Below are positions 28,401-36,213 of a stretch of DNA of 50,165 nt, in pieces (positions within the stretch are counted from its first letter, which is position 1; each line of letters opens with the position of its first letter). The position numbers and the translations under genes were made by a program. The stretch is taken from IMG/VR virus record IMGVR_UViG_3300030061_002072, positions 4,940-55,104 of that record; one strand, written 5' to 3'. Below the pieces are notes generated by a model. The model had not been told where the DNA came from and made no database searches. It saw nothing but the letters and a program-made list of their open reading frames with translations. The stretch is from a virus.

Positions 28401-31400
28401 CCACTCTCCAAACGTTTTACCATCGAAGGCATACATGTCTGTGCAGTCAAACGTATGCCCGTTTAAGCTGTTTACTTCATCTCCTGCATTGATTGCAGCA
28501 GCAGTCACAGCAGCGAGCAACTCATCTGTAACTAATGTGGTTTGATTCAATACAGAAGATATGAGATAAGAGGTGCTTGTGAGTGAGGACACTCCTGTAA
28601 CGCCATAGAACACAGTGCCGCTTCTATGAGTATATGACAACGTTAGACCCACATTCGCATCACCGGCACCGTCATAGTCGCTAATCTGTATGATACCGTC
28701 TTCCTTTGGGAATCCAAGATAACCTAGTTTGTCATCAGTAAAAGATGCGTCAAAGGGGGCAACAAAGGTAATTGATAGGGTTTCACTGCTCAATACCGCA
28801 GTGACTAAAGTAGCAGCGTTTGGTGCGGCGACACCTCTCCATTTTGCTCCTCTCCAACTACCCAAGCTCTCAGATACGGCTGAGAAACTCATTCTACCAG
28901 TGGCATCGCCGGAACCACTCATGGCACTGCCAATTGTAAAACCGCCCTGTGATACATCTCTGTCGTCTATGAATACGCATACCTCTTCCTCTATCGTGTC
29001 AGGCAGTGACGTGTTGCTATTGGAGAAGGACTCACCCATGGTTCTGTAGATGTATCTTAGAGTGTTCTCCCTACCTAGATTGTCAGTCAGGCTCAGACCG
29101 TATATCTGCCCTATGCCGACTGCGTCTTGGGACACCTGAGATGTGGGCACATGTGAGGAGTAAGTGGATGTCGATGTCGTGCCGTACCTGTTGTTGAACT
29201 TACTCTCGCCGTTGAAGCCAAAGCCCCAACTACCCGCATCTGGCGCAAAGCCGGGTACACCGCTTGCGACCAGACCACCGAAGTTGACTCTAGCAAGCGC
29301 ACTCGGCCCTGTCCTCAGACCTCTGACTAGGGATGAAGATGAACCCTTGATGTCAAGAGATTCCACATTGATTGAGTTGTGGTTCTTCCCGCTTATCGAA
29401 TCTGAGACTGCTCTCATCACTGGTGTGTCTTCGAAATCAGCAACGCTCCTGACATCCTCACCGCTCTCTATAGATGTCACATACTGCTGTAGTGTCGTTA
29501 TTGGTGCAAAGGGCCTGCCGTTCTTATCAAGAGGCATAGGGGCCGGGTGCATGTTCTCACCCTCTCTCTCATCTGGAAGGGCCCAGAAGTTTCTCCATCT
29601 GCCACCATGACCAACTAGGAACTGAGGTTGATACGATGTCTGCCCTGTGCTGTTGTCCAGCCAAGCGCAGAAATTTCTACCACTGGCACCCGGTACGGTG
29701 CTGTGTAGGACGATAGTGAAGCCTACGTCACCATTTAGGTCTTGCACCTCTCTTCCTATATGAGCACGGATGTATCCCATGTGCGTGCCCCTGTCACCGT
29801 TGTCTGTATGCCAGAAGGGGGCAGGGTCGTGAGCAGAGCCACTTAGCAATCTAGCGTTTAGAGCAGCATGCTGGTTTATCATACGGACTACTTCTTCTGC
29901 ACCACTGAGAGTATTGACAACACCATCCTTCTCCGCCACCTCACCCAAGTCTATCGTCAGTCTTCTGACGAAGCCCATGTCCTTCCACTGTGGTAGGTGC
30001 TGTAGTCTAGTTTCCTCATGGGAGGATAGGTCGAGTGATGTGTTGCGTATTCCCTTGAGACAGAGGAAGGCAGGTATGACTCTAGTGCCATCGGGAGTAT
30101 CGAAGAAAGTAGCAGGGTCTCTGAAAGTGCAATTGCTAGTGCCCTTTCTCAGGTCTATTAGGGAGTCAGTGTAGGAGTCCACAGCATCCACTGGTATTCT
30201 GGTGAAGTCATGTAACGGGTCAGCGATTTTGTGAAGTGATACGCTGTCGTTTGTTCTGGGTGTTAGGCTGTAGCCGTTTCTGAGTCCATCGACTGCACCC
30301 CCGTAGGAGTATCCAGTGTGGACGTAGTGTCCGTGTGACTTTCCGTACAACCTAGCGCCTGCTATGCTTCTACCATCAGTCGGGAAGTCATTGGTATCCT
30401 GATTATTGAATGTGGTTGAGTCCAACAAGTCTTCAGTATGTCGATTAGACAGGTCGTGGGCGTATGCGCTCTCTATGAACTTGGATTGCTGTGTGCTTCG
30501 TATGTATGGGTTCTGTGACAGGAATCCGTTAGTGACATCTATCTGCGTGGTCCACGGGCTTGGGCCTGCTCCGTTGTAGACAGCGTTGACCTTGTGTAGC
30601 CTGCTCCTTGTGCTGCCGCCGTCCTCAACCACTTCCTTAGGCCATCCTATCTGAACGGCATCAGGGCTAGTTTGTACCTGCATGTGTATGTCTTGGAATG
30701 CGATGAACTCCTTGTCATGTGCCACATCGTACAATAGCACACGCGCATGGTCGTCGTTTGATAGATAGGGGTCAATAAATGCCACAGTGGGTGCTTGTGA
30801 TACAGTCAGTCCTAATGCTAGGTAATTCTCCTCAACCGTTCTGTTGACGTGTTGGACATAGTTTCTGGCTGTTTCCAGACAGGTATTGCCAATCATGAAG
30901 TTCTCAAGCGGTATGCTGTCTCTGGGGTTGGTGGTGTCTAACTCACCAGCACCGCCATTGAAGGCGTTCCAGACCTGTGACTCGTTGTAGACTCCTCTGC
31001 TCTTGGCAAACAGCCCCTCAACAGCGTGCGGGTTGTTGTATGACATATTAGCCCATACGGTGTCACCATCACGGAATCCACCGGCTGAGTAGGGATTGAG
31101 CCATGTTGCATTGAGAACGGCATCCTTCTCCTCGTAGTCACCCATCCATACTGCTATTTTTGCATTGGATGGTATTACTGGCGTTGCGGCAGTCATGTTG
31201 ATGATTTGAGTGCCGTTTGCATCAGCGCTCTCGACTTCACTAACGATTCCTATTCTTCGTATTTTGTCAGTGCTAGTGTCTTCCAAGTAGTAGAGGATGT
31301 CGCCTTTCTTGACATTCGTGCCGTGTAGGTCGTTGACGTTCTTTCCACTGGCACCGTCTACGGTTATCTCGAACTCTGATGATGAGTCCGCGCTTTGTGC

Positions 31401-34400
31401 AGTAACGGTGACATCGGTAATGTTCAGGCTGTTCTTTAACTCACGATAGTACTGAGAGCCATCTGATACCTCTGTGGTTACTGAGGTCCCGAGTATGCTT
31501 CTACGTTTGCTTGTCAGGGTTATCTTGACGCCTTCAGGAAATCCCTGCGCGGCTTTCAATTCCTCATTGTCATTGAATGCCCCATTAGTGGTTCCCCCAC
31601 CCACTGTAACTGCTGTTGATGAAACAGCGGTTATCTCTCCAGCACTACTACCATCGGATTGGAAAAGTAAATCACCCACAGTAAATATCGTAGTTGCATC
31701 AACACCGTCTACAATCATGGCGCTAGTTGTTCCCTGTGCATAGGAACCACCACCAAGTGCAGTTCTATTGATTAATACACCAGTATCGACTAATGGATAT
31801 GTAGCACCGGATGTTTGGAAGACCAGTGTTATGCTGTTCTTAGGTGTTGCGACGCTGTTTATCGTCTTGATGTGGCCATGATACTGGTAACTGTACACCG
31901 TGCCATTGTCATCGTACTGCACCTCGTATCCCAAGTCCCCAACGGAGGAGGGAGCATTTGCTAGAGTATCGTATCCCAAGTCAGGGAACTTTGCGAAGTC
32001 CTCTTCACTGAGAGTGATTGTAACAGCCTGTTCCGGCACACCTGTGAGTCTAGTGACAGTTGCAGTCAGCACCTTACCAGTAGCACGTTTTACATCTACT
32101 CTAGGTGCGTGTGGATTGGACTCTGGCCCAGCCTTGAACTCAACGGCACTGACGTATTGTCGCAGGCCGTAGTCTACATTTCCACCCTGTGTCTTTACAC
32201 TGGCAGCATCGTGATGATATTCATCCCTGTTTTCGAAGTCGGAGGATGGTGTGAACTCATCTGAACTGATTGGTATCAGAGAACTGTCTATGCCTGCGTC
32301 GTTGATGAAGACGGAAATGCCCACTGCTAATGACTCAAAGAAGTTCGGGCTCTGCCCGTATGTAGCGTCGAGCAACTGTAAGTACCCATCGCTTCTATTG
32401 ACACTGGTGTACCAAGACCACTCACCATTGGCAAGATGCACCTTTCTGTAACGATACGCGGTGGTTACGCCTTTGTAAGTAGCAGTGCTTGTGGTTGAGT
32501 CTGGAAAGATGTTTATGTTGTTCACATACAGCCTTCTGTTAATGGTATCCCATTTTATTGCAAATGTCGAATCTAAGTATTCCCTGTTCTGCAAAGCTAT
32601 TGAAAACGCTGATTTGGCTTCCCTGTCTGCAAGTTCATTCTCGCTCTTGAATCTCCTACCGACCGGACTGGGATTGTATGTGTGTGCTGTATGAGTAGCG
32701 TCAACGTGTATTTTGAATGCATTACCGGGTCCAACAGAGTCGTGGAAGAACTGCTCAGAGAACAGGGGTATCTCCGCTATTGCCCTAGTGCTTGCGTACT
32801 GAGTCCCTAACTGATAGTCATGCTGTACATCGTTTAGAGACTGATGCATCCTATCATTCAAGGTAGTGCCGTTTTCCAAGTCAGATTCGTTTCCAAAGTC
32901 CGCTTCACTGAACACTGTGAAGTTACCGTTTATAGTGACGGAGGTACCACTGGTCGGTCCAACCATGAAGCCAGTAGCGTTGAGTAGTTTACCGACTGCT
33001 AGGTGCGAGGTGCCATCACTGGACAGGAAGTCCAAGGTAGACGCGCTGGCTGCGCTGAAGACAAACGTTGACCCAGTCTTGCTGTCGTACTTGGCACTGC
33101 TCCCATCAGGTAGGTGTATTCTACCATAACGAGGGAAGCCGTATGTTCCCCAAGATGCTAAATCAGTGCTTTCATTGTTCAAGGGCTTAACGTGTAGCGT
33201 CGCCGCACCAGTGCTCCAGTTGACGTCTAGTTGGTGTGCTGTCACTGAGTAAGACCTGCGGGTTGAATAGGACTCATGAGCAAGTATGCTCTTCTGAAAA
33301 ACAGGTCTGGTGTCCATGGCACCTTGACCCGGTCCACCTAGACTCACCGTGACCACAGGCGCATTGGGTTCTATCTCCTTGACAATATGGGAGTCTGGAC
33401 TTCCCTTCCCTGTGAAGTCTATTCTCCTAGATACGATGGAGTCTGCAACACCGACGCACCTAATCCCCTCTATACCACCTTGCTCACCCACAGTCTCATC
33501 AATGCTCCTAACCTTGGCACGACTCATCATGTAGAGTATAGACACACGATTGAGGACACCGCTGATATTCACATTAGAGAGAAGCATACTGCGTCTTCTA
33601 TCAGTCGGTTGCAGTATGATACGCATGTCAGCGGAGTTATTGCCAGTCAGTGTAAAGTTGTCAATAACATCGTACATCTCGTAAATGGGGGTTGCAGAAG
33701 TCACAGTGCCTGTGTCAAACTGACCAGCAGCAGGGCTGTTGGGTGTTACATCGGGCTCTAGTCTATCGTAACTGCCTTTATCTGTCAGGAGTTTTGTGTT
33801 CTTGACTTGATTGAAATAGAGCCTATGAAACACTGAATCATGGTCACCAGTGGTGCTGGTTGACTCAAGTATGACACCGGGAGTCTGATTCTGTATGGAG
33901 TCCGAGTTGTTCCTCGGTGTGTAGTTCGCTGGTGTGAGGGACTCATCAACCTCGTCATCGGAGGAGAAGCCCTCTGATGTATCACCCACAAAACTGTGGT
34001 CATAGAGTAGTTCATCGCCTACGTTTATCTCCTCTGTATCGACGTCGATGTAACCACCGGGTGAGAATAACGTGTGACCTGATGCGATTGAGTTGATGAT
34101 GGCATCGTAAACATACTCGCTACCGGAGACTAGAGTATCGGAGGACGGCACTGTCTTCTCTACCATGAGCAAGGGTTGCACTGTGCCACTCATGCTCGCA
34201 CCAGTCAGGTCGATGGCGTTGTAGTGTATCTCAACAAAGGGTGCTAGGGTTGGTGTCAGTTGCGTAAGCCTCGGTACGTGTAGTATAGCGACCCTGCTCT
34301 CCTTTGAAGGTTTAACGTGATACTTGCGTATGTCATCGCTGATGTGCGTCTGCGCATCGTCCGAATCATATACTTGGAAGGGCGGCACGGGTCCTTTTAG

Positions 34401-36200
34401 AGCAAAGGGTGTGTAATCGAAGTTAGGGCCACCAATCGCTATGAGTTTTCTCTTACCAGTGGGTGGACTACCAGTGCCATTGTATGAGTTGAACGCCACC
34501 GTAACAGTGCTGGAGTCTACCACATTGACAACTTCCATATTGCCAAACTCACGGTAAATATCTACCATACTATTTATTGAAACTCTATTGTGTATGCCTG
34601 TTTGCACTTCGTCATAGATGATTTCTATAACATCAGCGGACCCATCAGCTCTCTGGTCTATTATCTCCTCAGAGGACTTTGGTAGCATTCTCAGGTAACA
34701 GTGACCCTCGACGTGGTTGTTGGTGTGTCTACCACTATGACCTATCTGATACGCCTCATCGACCGTAGTAGGCCAAGTAGCCGCAAAAGGGTTGTTGGTG
34801 TCAGAGGATGTGGTGGCCATAGCGGATGAGTAGACGAAACCATGGTTCTGGAACTCACTCTCGTCAATCACCATCTGCCCTGTCCTATCGATAATCTGAG
34901 AAGTAAAGTGCGGAGGCTGATACGGGTTACCAGTCGCTGAGTCTAGGAGAAGGTCGGAACTCACTACAACGAAGTGGTTGTCCACTCCAGTGCTCCTAGT
35001 GTGTAAAGCAGGTATCATACCGTTGGTAGAGGAGGCGAAGTCTAGGTGTATGCTGGACACAAGTAGGTTGCCTGTATCGACGTTTATGCTGTGTAGCCTA
35101 ACTCTCTCAGGTGGTTTGCTGTTAGGCGCTTTGGTATCAGGGTCAATCCCATCTGGGTTGATTAGGAGGTTGTAGGGCGTATGGGAGATAGCATGTGTGG
35201 ATAGAGAGCCGGACTGATAGTCTAGAACTTTGTAGTCCCCGCTGGAGTACTTATGCACACCTGTGGAATCCTTGGAAAACACGTAGTTGCTAGTGACACT
35301 TGACAGCCCGGTCAAACTCTTTGCTAATGTTGTAGCATCCGCACTGGACATACTAATTTGGGAGACTGTAACGCTGACTCCATCTATAGTAGTGCTATTG
35401 TTTGCTATCGAGGAGAATGTAAACACACCTTCTATTGGTGATATTGGCTCTTCGAATCTATACAACAGCAGAGTCTCAGCATCTAAGTACGGACCATTGC
35501 CATCAACCATGCTTTGGTTAAAAGCAGCACTAATGTGTATACCCTCCATGGTGCCACGGAATCGCCCACCCTCACCGCCGATGAATGTGCGGTGAGACGA
35601 TGACCTGAGTGTCAGTCCCTTGTCCTTTGTTGATTCTGATGCCACCATGGCTCCATTGACATACAACTCCACTGCTGATGGTCTTACTGCAGCTACCACG
35701 TGTATGAGTGGCCTGTGATTCTTGTTCAAGTCAGTAGCATCGTCACTACCGCTGACGAATCTGTTGTACGAGTCCTGTATCCCCTGATACTCTATGTGGG
35801 GATAAACGGTTCCCTCGTATCTGTTAGACTCCTCATTCGCCGTGGTTAGTGTGACAGTTGTATCTCCTTGGTCCCCTGTAAGATGTGCTACAAACACAGC
35901 AGGGCCGGGTGTGTCTATGTTTCCTAGTGATAGCCTGAACTGTCCCTCCTTCTCGATGACTGTACCACCGCAGTCTGGTATGACCCATGCCTCGATTGTG
36001 ATGTACCCGTTGAAGGCTCCAGATGTAGCCCCCTGTGACCTGTATGAGAGGGGAGCGTCGGGTGAGAGGATGTTCCTGACATCATAGGTGTCTTGGGTTG
36101 TTTTGTCACCTAGCGTAGAGAAAGCACCCTCAGGCACTACGATGCTGTCAGTGATACCGTTGAAGAACATCGCATGGTTCTTACGGGTAATTACTGTCAC
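19419..36200 (-). CDS. Giant virion protein of 5,593 aa with LamG-like domains
   Basis: One uninterrupted frame of 16.8 kb, about 600 kDa, a third of the window. The N-terminus (AMFFNGITDSIVVPEG, then ITIEAWVIPDCGGTVIEKEG and VELYVNGAMVAS within 1-250) is a concanavalin/LamG-type fold; a second such domain lies near residues 4,340-4,480 (GGAFTLMFETSVKYDGYGV). Related beta modules with FTVGDL recur near residues 1,500 and 2,777. The rest is Asn/Ser/Gly/His-rich with many aromatic residues, no signal peptide and no membrane segment. GTG at 36200 has GGAGGAG 5 bases upstream. It lies between the distal tail protein and the hub, so it is likely a tail-tip or side-fibre adhesin. Two internal stretches are clearly AT-rich. 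Confidence 0.8.
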   Translation of the reverse strand: MTVITRKNHAMFFNGITDSIVVPEGAFSTLGDKTTQDTYDVRNILSPDAPLSYRSQGATSGAFNGYITIEAWVIPDCGGTVIEKEGQFRLSLGNIDTPGPAVFVAHLTGDQGDTTVTLTTANEESNRYEGTVYPHIEYQGIQDSYNRFVSGSDDATDLNKNHRPLIHVVAAVRPSAVELYVNGAMVASESTKDKGLTLRSSSHRTFIGGEGGRFRGTMEGIHISAAFNQSMVDGNGPYLDAETLLLYRFEEPISPIEGVFTFSSIANNSTTIDGVSVTVSQISMSSADATTLAKSLTGLSSVTSNYVFSKDSTGVHKYSSGDYKVLDYQSGSLSTHAISHTPYNLLINPDGIDPDTKAPNSKPPERVRLHSINVDTGNLLVSSIHLDFASSTNGMIPALHTRSTGVDNHFVVVSSDLLLDSATGNPYQPPHFTSQIIDRTGQMVIDESEFQNHGFVYSSAMATTSSDTNNPFAATWPTTVDEAYQIGHSGRHTNNHVEGHCYLRMLPKSSEEIIDQRADGSADVIEIIYDEVQTGIHNRVSINSMVDIYREFGNMEVVNVVDSSTVTVAFNSYNGTGSPPTGKRKLIAIGGPNFDYTPFALKGPVPPFQVYDSDDAQTHISDDIRKYHVKPSKESRVAILHVPRLTQLTPTLAPFVEIHYNAIDLTGASMSGTVQPLLMVEKTVPSSDTLVSGSEYVYDAIINSIASGHTLFSPGGYIDVDTEEINVGDELLYDHSFVGDTSEGFSSDDEVDESLTPANYTPRNNSDSIQNQTPGVILESTSTTGDHDSVFHRLYFNQVKNTKLLTDKGSYDRLEPDVTPNSPAAGQFDTGTVTSATPIYEMYDVIDNFTLTGNNSADMRIILQPTDRRRSMLLSNVNISGVLNRVSILYMMSRAKVRSIDETVGEQGGIEGIRCVGVADSIVSRRIDFTGKGSPDSHIVKEIEPNAPVVTVSLGGPGQGAMDTRPVFQKSILAHESYSTRRSYSVTAHQLDVNWSTGAATLHVKPLNNESTDLASWGTYGFPRYGRIHLPDGSSAKYDSKTGSTFVFSAASASTLDFLSSDGTSHLAVGKLLNATGFMVGPTSGTSVTINGNFTVFSEADFGNESDLENGTTLNDRMHQSLNDVQHDYQLGTQYASTRAIAEIPLFSEQFFHDSVGPGNAFKIHVDATHTAHTYNPSPVGRRFKSENELADREAKSAFSIALQNREYLDSTFAIKWDTINRRLYVNNINIFPDSTTSTATYKGVTTAYRYRKVHLANGEWSWYTSVNRSDGYLQLLDATYGQSPNFFESLAVGISVFINDAGIDSSLIPISSDEFTPSSDFENRDEYHHDAASVKTQGGNVDYGLRQYVSAVEFKAGPESNPHAPRVDVKRATGKVLTATVTRLTGVPEQAVTITLSEEDFAKFPDLGYDTLANAPSSVGDLGYEVQYDDNGTVYSYQYHGHIKTINSVATPKNSITLVFQTSGATYPLVDTGVLINRTALGGGSYAQGTTSAMIVDGVDATTIFTVGDLLFQSDGSSAGEITAVSSTAVTVGGGTTNGAFNDNEELKAAQGFPEGVKITLTSKRRSILGTSVTTEVSDGSQYYRELKNSLNITDVTVTAQSADSSSEFEITVDGASGKNVNDLHGTNVKKGDILYYLEDTSTDKIRRIGIVSEVESADANGTQIINMTAATPVIPSNAKIAVWMGDYEEKDAVLNATWLNPYSAGGFRDGDTVWANMSYNNPHAVEGLFAKSRGVYNESQVWNAFNGGAGELDTTNPRDSIPLENFMIGNTCLETARNYVQHVNRTVEENYLALGLTVSQAPTVAFIDPYLSNDDHARVLLYDVAHDKEFIAFQDIHMQVQTSPDAVQIGWPKEVVEDGGSTRSRLHKVNAVYNGAGPSPWTTQIDVTNGFLSQNPYIRSTQQSKFIESAYAHDLSNRHTEDLLDSTTFNNQDTNDFPTDGRSIAGARLYGKSHGHYVHTGYSYGGAVDGLRNGYSLTPRTNDSVSLHKIADPLHDFTRIPVDAVDSYTDSLIDLRKGTSNCTFRDPATFFDTPDGTRVIPAFLCLKGIRNTSLDLSSHEETRLQHLPQWKDMGFVRRLTIDLGEVAEKDGVVNTLSGAEEVVRMINQHAALNARLLSGSAHDPAPFWHTDNGDRGTHMGYIRAHIGREVQDLNGDVGFTIVLHSTVPGASGRNFCAWLDNSTGQTSYQPQFLVGHGGRWRNFWALPDEREGENMHPAPMPLDKNGRPFAPITTLQQYVTSIESGEDVRSVADFEDTPVMRAVSDSISGKNHNSINVESLDIKGSSSSLVRGLRTGPSALARVNFGGLVASGVPGFAPDAGSWGFGFNGESKFNNRYGTTSTSTYSSHVPTSQVSQDAVGIGQIYGLSLTDNLGRENTLRYIYRTMGESFSNSNTSLPDTIEEEVCVFIDDRDVSQGGFTIGSAMSGSGDATGRMSFSAVSESLGSWRGAKWRGVAAPNAATLVTAVLSSETLSITFVAPFDASFTDDKLGYLGFPKEDGIIQISDYDGAGDANVGLTLSYTHRSGTVFYGVTGVSSLTSTSYLISSVLNQTTLVTDELLAAVTAAAINAGDEVNSLNGHTFDCTDMYAFDGKTFGEWGVSPNAIKIRAYNPNKRVKPLNTSYNASVFRDLGIQAAHLEFGEVEKVTRPTGTASYAFGTSRAVTDANIDASRNIDCGYVPYTVLQVRTTAKGPMGNTASPNLVDSKNVVLNTNKWSRGLKGMDYTRYSGDHILPSIDNPHSIYTTGFSTVSAVVVDGEFAEGHTGAIAIDGGNSNVFTVGDLIVDAADRVLGRVTATNTTTSFSIDELRVNVADTLQITRRKAIAETTKDWQSTVTLGANMFQFLIPACTDTTGSRIPSFGERKRIYLTNEKSIVVESKVGTNAATELSWDIDDSNNMPREITFEGNILSTHFDPDFNGLRSIGSVFSEPIVHFRGGKSSRDHSVPLFFGGGFSGVVLDVNDGTTNDYSSFYTHPYANGPTGVSGIQNASEISTSFAMLDTNAMFAFFPGAALCNQHRGSITPPVFNKQNILSPDLNRGSSTYTSGVVKAKPVPMVLRFAHPTARYEDHVNSIDSKTTYLIFGPGQAFPFTNEAALDSESGTTNAKEPYPGRIITSGNTWASVPFKGGYSSLGNDQQLFPNSIENSRHSFLPPRKDYYNTTAGFHWRAMVNWESPAGYTMKEELKQRPEHGRHYGQQLNDDTPYDANDLTRVTPKMHTPTIGFGITMAADTVWHMDGGYHPGGSWLDNQLTFNPPHKGKSDSRVLSSNWERANQIHPTAFRVAGPLTDRILDYVGNGSEAVVSGDVDMEYIVVDATRCQNGEELATVLGAAINAFPGAGSLKALGGTHMPSMGNAMRQDRYGWRHLGTLDEYNDSSSTGNYIDSEFNDGDGTTFTQEYLEQLPTSGWLRAIKESNGAVAWVPYHSREVLNESSSNWKVRFYMAPNRIHGQSKAEDPQTWEDFKAGASADFAAVDDTYTLYVWSKAGTLRFNNENVSTRDHMTQVHFSGIADAVDRTRPVGAIGWHGERYSYLNSLKITKNTSGTGYAAGLGAHHPMLNFSPYGTAGTVMNTHSNVPVVAPIRNSPESTPTIDGIGIYVATHVKKANFYTKYNLTTGSGGAYDTYTYAFTHTEDTTNDANQWNVPTNYIDNTPLPKELTLPQGLYTSAFLVVSYDSESSLVAKFDRDGITANGDWLQVIGQSTNPITYAGNTQWDERFHGQDRFIAPANAGPNVEALIVDSTTVPIAANLASANWAATTFSGISNYFHGDAGNNTAQSNELELKNAVPGLNKIGDLLFDLDHSVGSVLLESGDAERNTSADSHTTAHTTNWPANYWLSDVNAFQMYEDSAAHNFSVENVVWKRMDGGNLSLPAINARGLGAVPWVTRVKSNAAILTGEKLYGNVRFSFETTNSAMMPVLQAQELSHPEFARKHPYKVGNVLDIPNEEVQFQSINVRDDSGQMHKIEGGSPLGTIIRGFRVPENRGVDGRAPALANSGKEPNLKVQLPDPNSIPGNIVVRSGYDPIQAYQNETMGTGGMHHPDLGSSVTTHLFDNSVSSPRQGPTYENHNWERINPVSFDSELGAWNNNSPLNTSYELHDRTLYFHVTKMGHSHSHRYPAVYTHAGGVENDVVSVTAWNSSTSVLTIDAVLDTDVFAAGFGTVQDTRKFLRVYNPTTDEGAVCSYTAQGSTSITVVGDVNFATFMAGQTVTDLKVVPSYYIPAGSNRFFAARRLRDHAEVSGNSPDMANTLYHVSGQTVGFDAYSKPVMTPMPYPRMGHHFVTPTMPMLPGHWAHPAYQSLYRRHLADFNSTTSFHDAGLFDKHTTAINKLSGVETSLGTSLEDNIKPLDSEINFSGVNAAPSLPSDIHGGAFTLMFETSVKYDGYGVLASSDKGTDSGSATALAGTVNKAGGHSIVLEAASEYTLGRHFPDPAEVGAYQIVIQPNLFNHQLVGYHNNSTTELTSQQINTVIGIKKDAGDSNDKGGLTLVLAKATNADVRGCEVFINEKILDVSNDPGSQFTNIPPLMSYNHIGAQLTESPAFTRRGFPYSKMFSNATPAHTLHIPWWSILHKNGIQYNGSAVSEATNYRKLTQYSPDDYYLFMRSTFGSVGSQLTINGYTSLYLDIYDKYRRSISISPKCIVQSFNTSGTIVVDNANTFPMFPYYEQEVQYTAKNGNVYSKALASVDGNTAATVNIPKTLNLASKSGADGFWDNMFNGAILTLTHSYDTLPAGDIITDTSKSVFANILPDIIDGNQDTNSRFVPDAFLCMWHHNLGRPNTYFSDNTSRSWKGAPVNKAQYNSMPEHFETIHYHDFTHSISTGPFDFLIKRPNITRDGQVTSGNSTHDAGGTNVMLSGFWPCGSRGGPHASKLDLYGMASASWNVHATSTSANFSSDSNLEWVDSDDDGSYAVSSGIATGSMATTRRRPYGHRNAVRQAYNRPRYDLYPPRALYEATASGSGQNTTNYDAGPLVQTEAYSSGWLYGGGAGDSAATKALTYVGVMERQTNFTGMLNQDQEGWQVRYSDGRRMTRPFGTPVRTIRNPTGVERDWWGDIEGKGITSLSIASQHYLVDWWGNERGEDVRRTPVRGFGIRPSWDCADAYDIGTNSAYARIYNSGKPLFNLKGIADLTNGNISVTTNYTIPRFGGVLNSKNNNSTTTLVDVFSPVHSLRIGDMGNGRGVRYPTAFNESLLTEISSPNHKTGIVLSHNTAEPLFGDGLLRPRNDVLQADEVKRGISAKLGIDDNGLLKSEATVSDRVEEVSGTTVHKDPVSRTSPRIGIDAEVVEGVEQSHVVINTEAHSLHTDRNVGQRVVLQGSMQIEGSLTDANYNTMSFSRQTAGSTLSAAHKYSHTNAFRPYGGSYIIETKSYSGLFDDTGWGVASLTGSNDTSNPYQDATNYTSDTVRNNEDDRIVRFVLRPIRVLDANHVEVFRIHNSLNATSPQHLQNYLHATSGGKYGIFTYETPNGRAPTANLSSGRAVPDTNGPYLPIFTFDPTGAFETPSSMGPKLLGSEVSGFSNALSTDVSRLIITENTLQHHRSDAPRRRVEKETDDETTKSDFTVKPRFSQSLHNKGHKGDVSFNVTDHSGDGA
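21880..22640 (-). other. AT-rich island inside the giant gene
   Basis: Counting bases 22201-22320 gives 37 G+C of 120 (31 percent), against 38 of 60 (63 percent) at 26161-26220 in the same gene. The frame stays open (about residues 4,520-4,770), so it is coding, but its codon use is unlike the flanks. It may be a module acquired by recombination. Confidence 0.6.
28000..28450 (-). other. Second AT-rich stretch inside the giant gene
   Basis: Bases around 28050-28400 are visibly richer in A and T than the flanks, with runs such as TTTTTATC, while the frame continues (about residues 2,583-2,733). The edges are less sharp than for the island near 22,200. Confidence 0.45.
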
Positions 36201-36213
36201 TGATTCTCCTCCA

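Noticed and set aside
9681-36200. Low-complexity beta repeats as misassembly
   Set aside because: Frames stay open over long distances with normal ribosome sites and overlaps between genes, so a real module is more likely.
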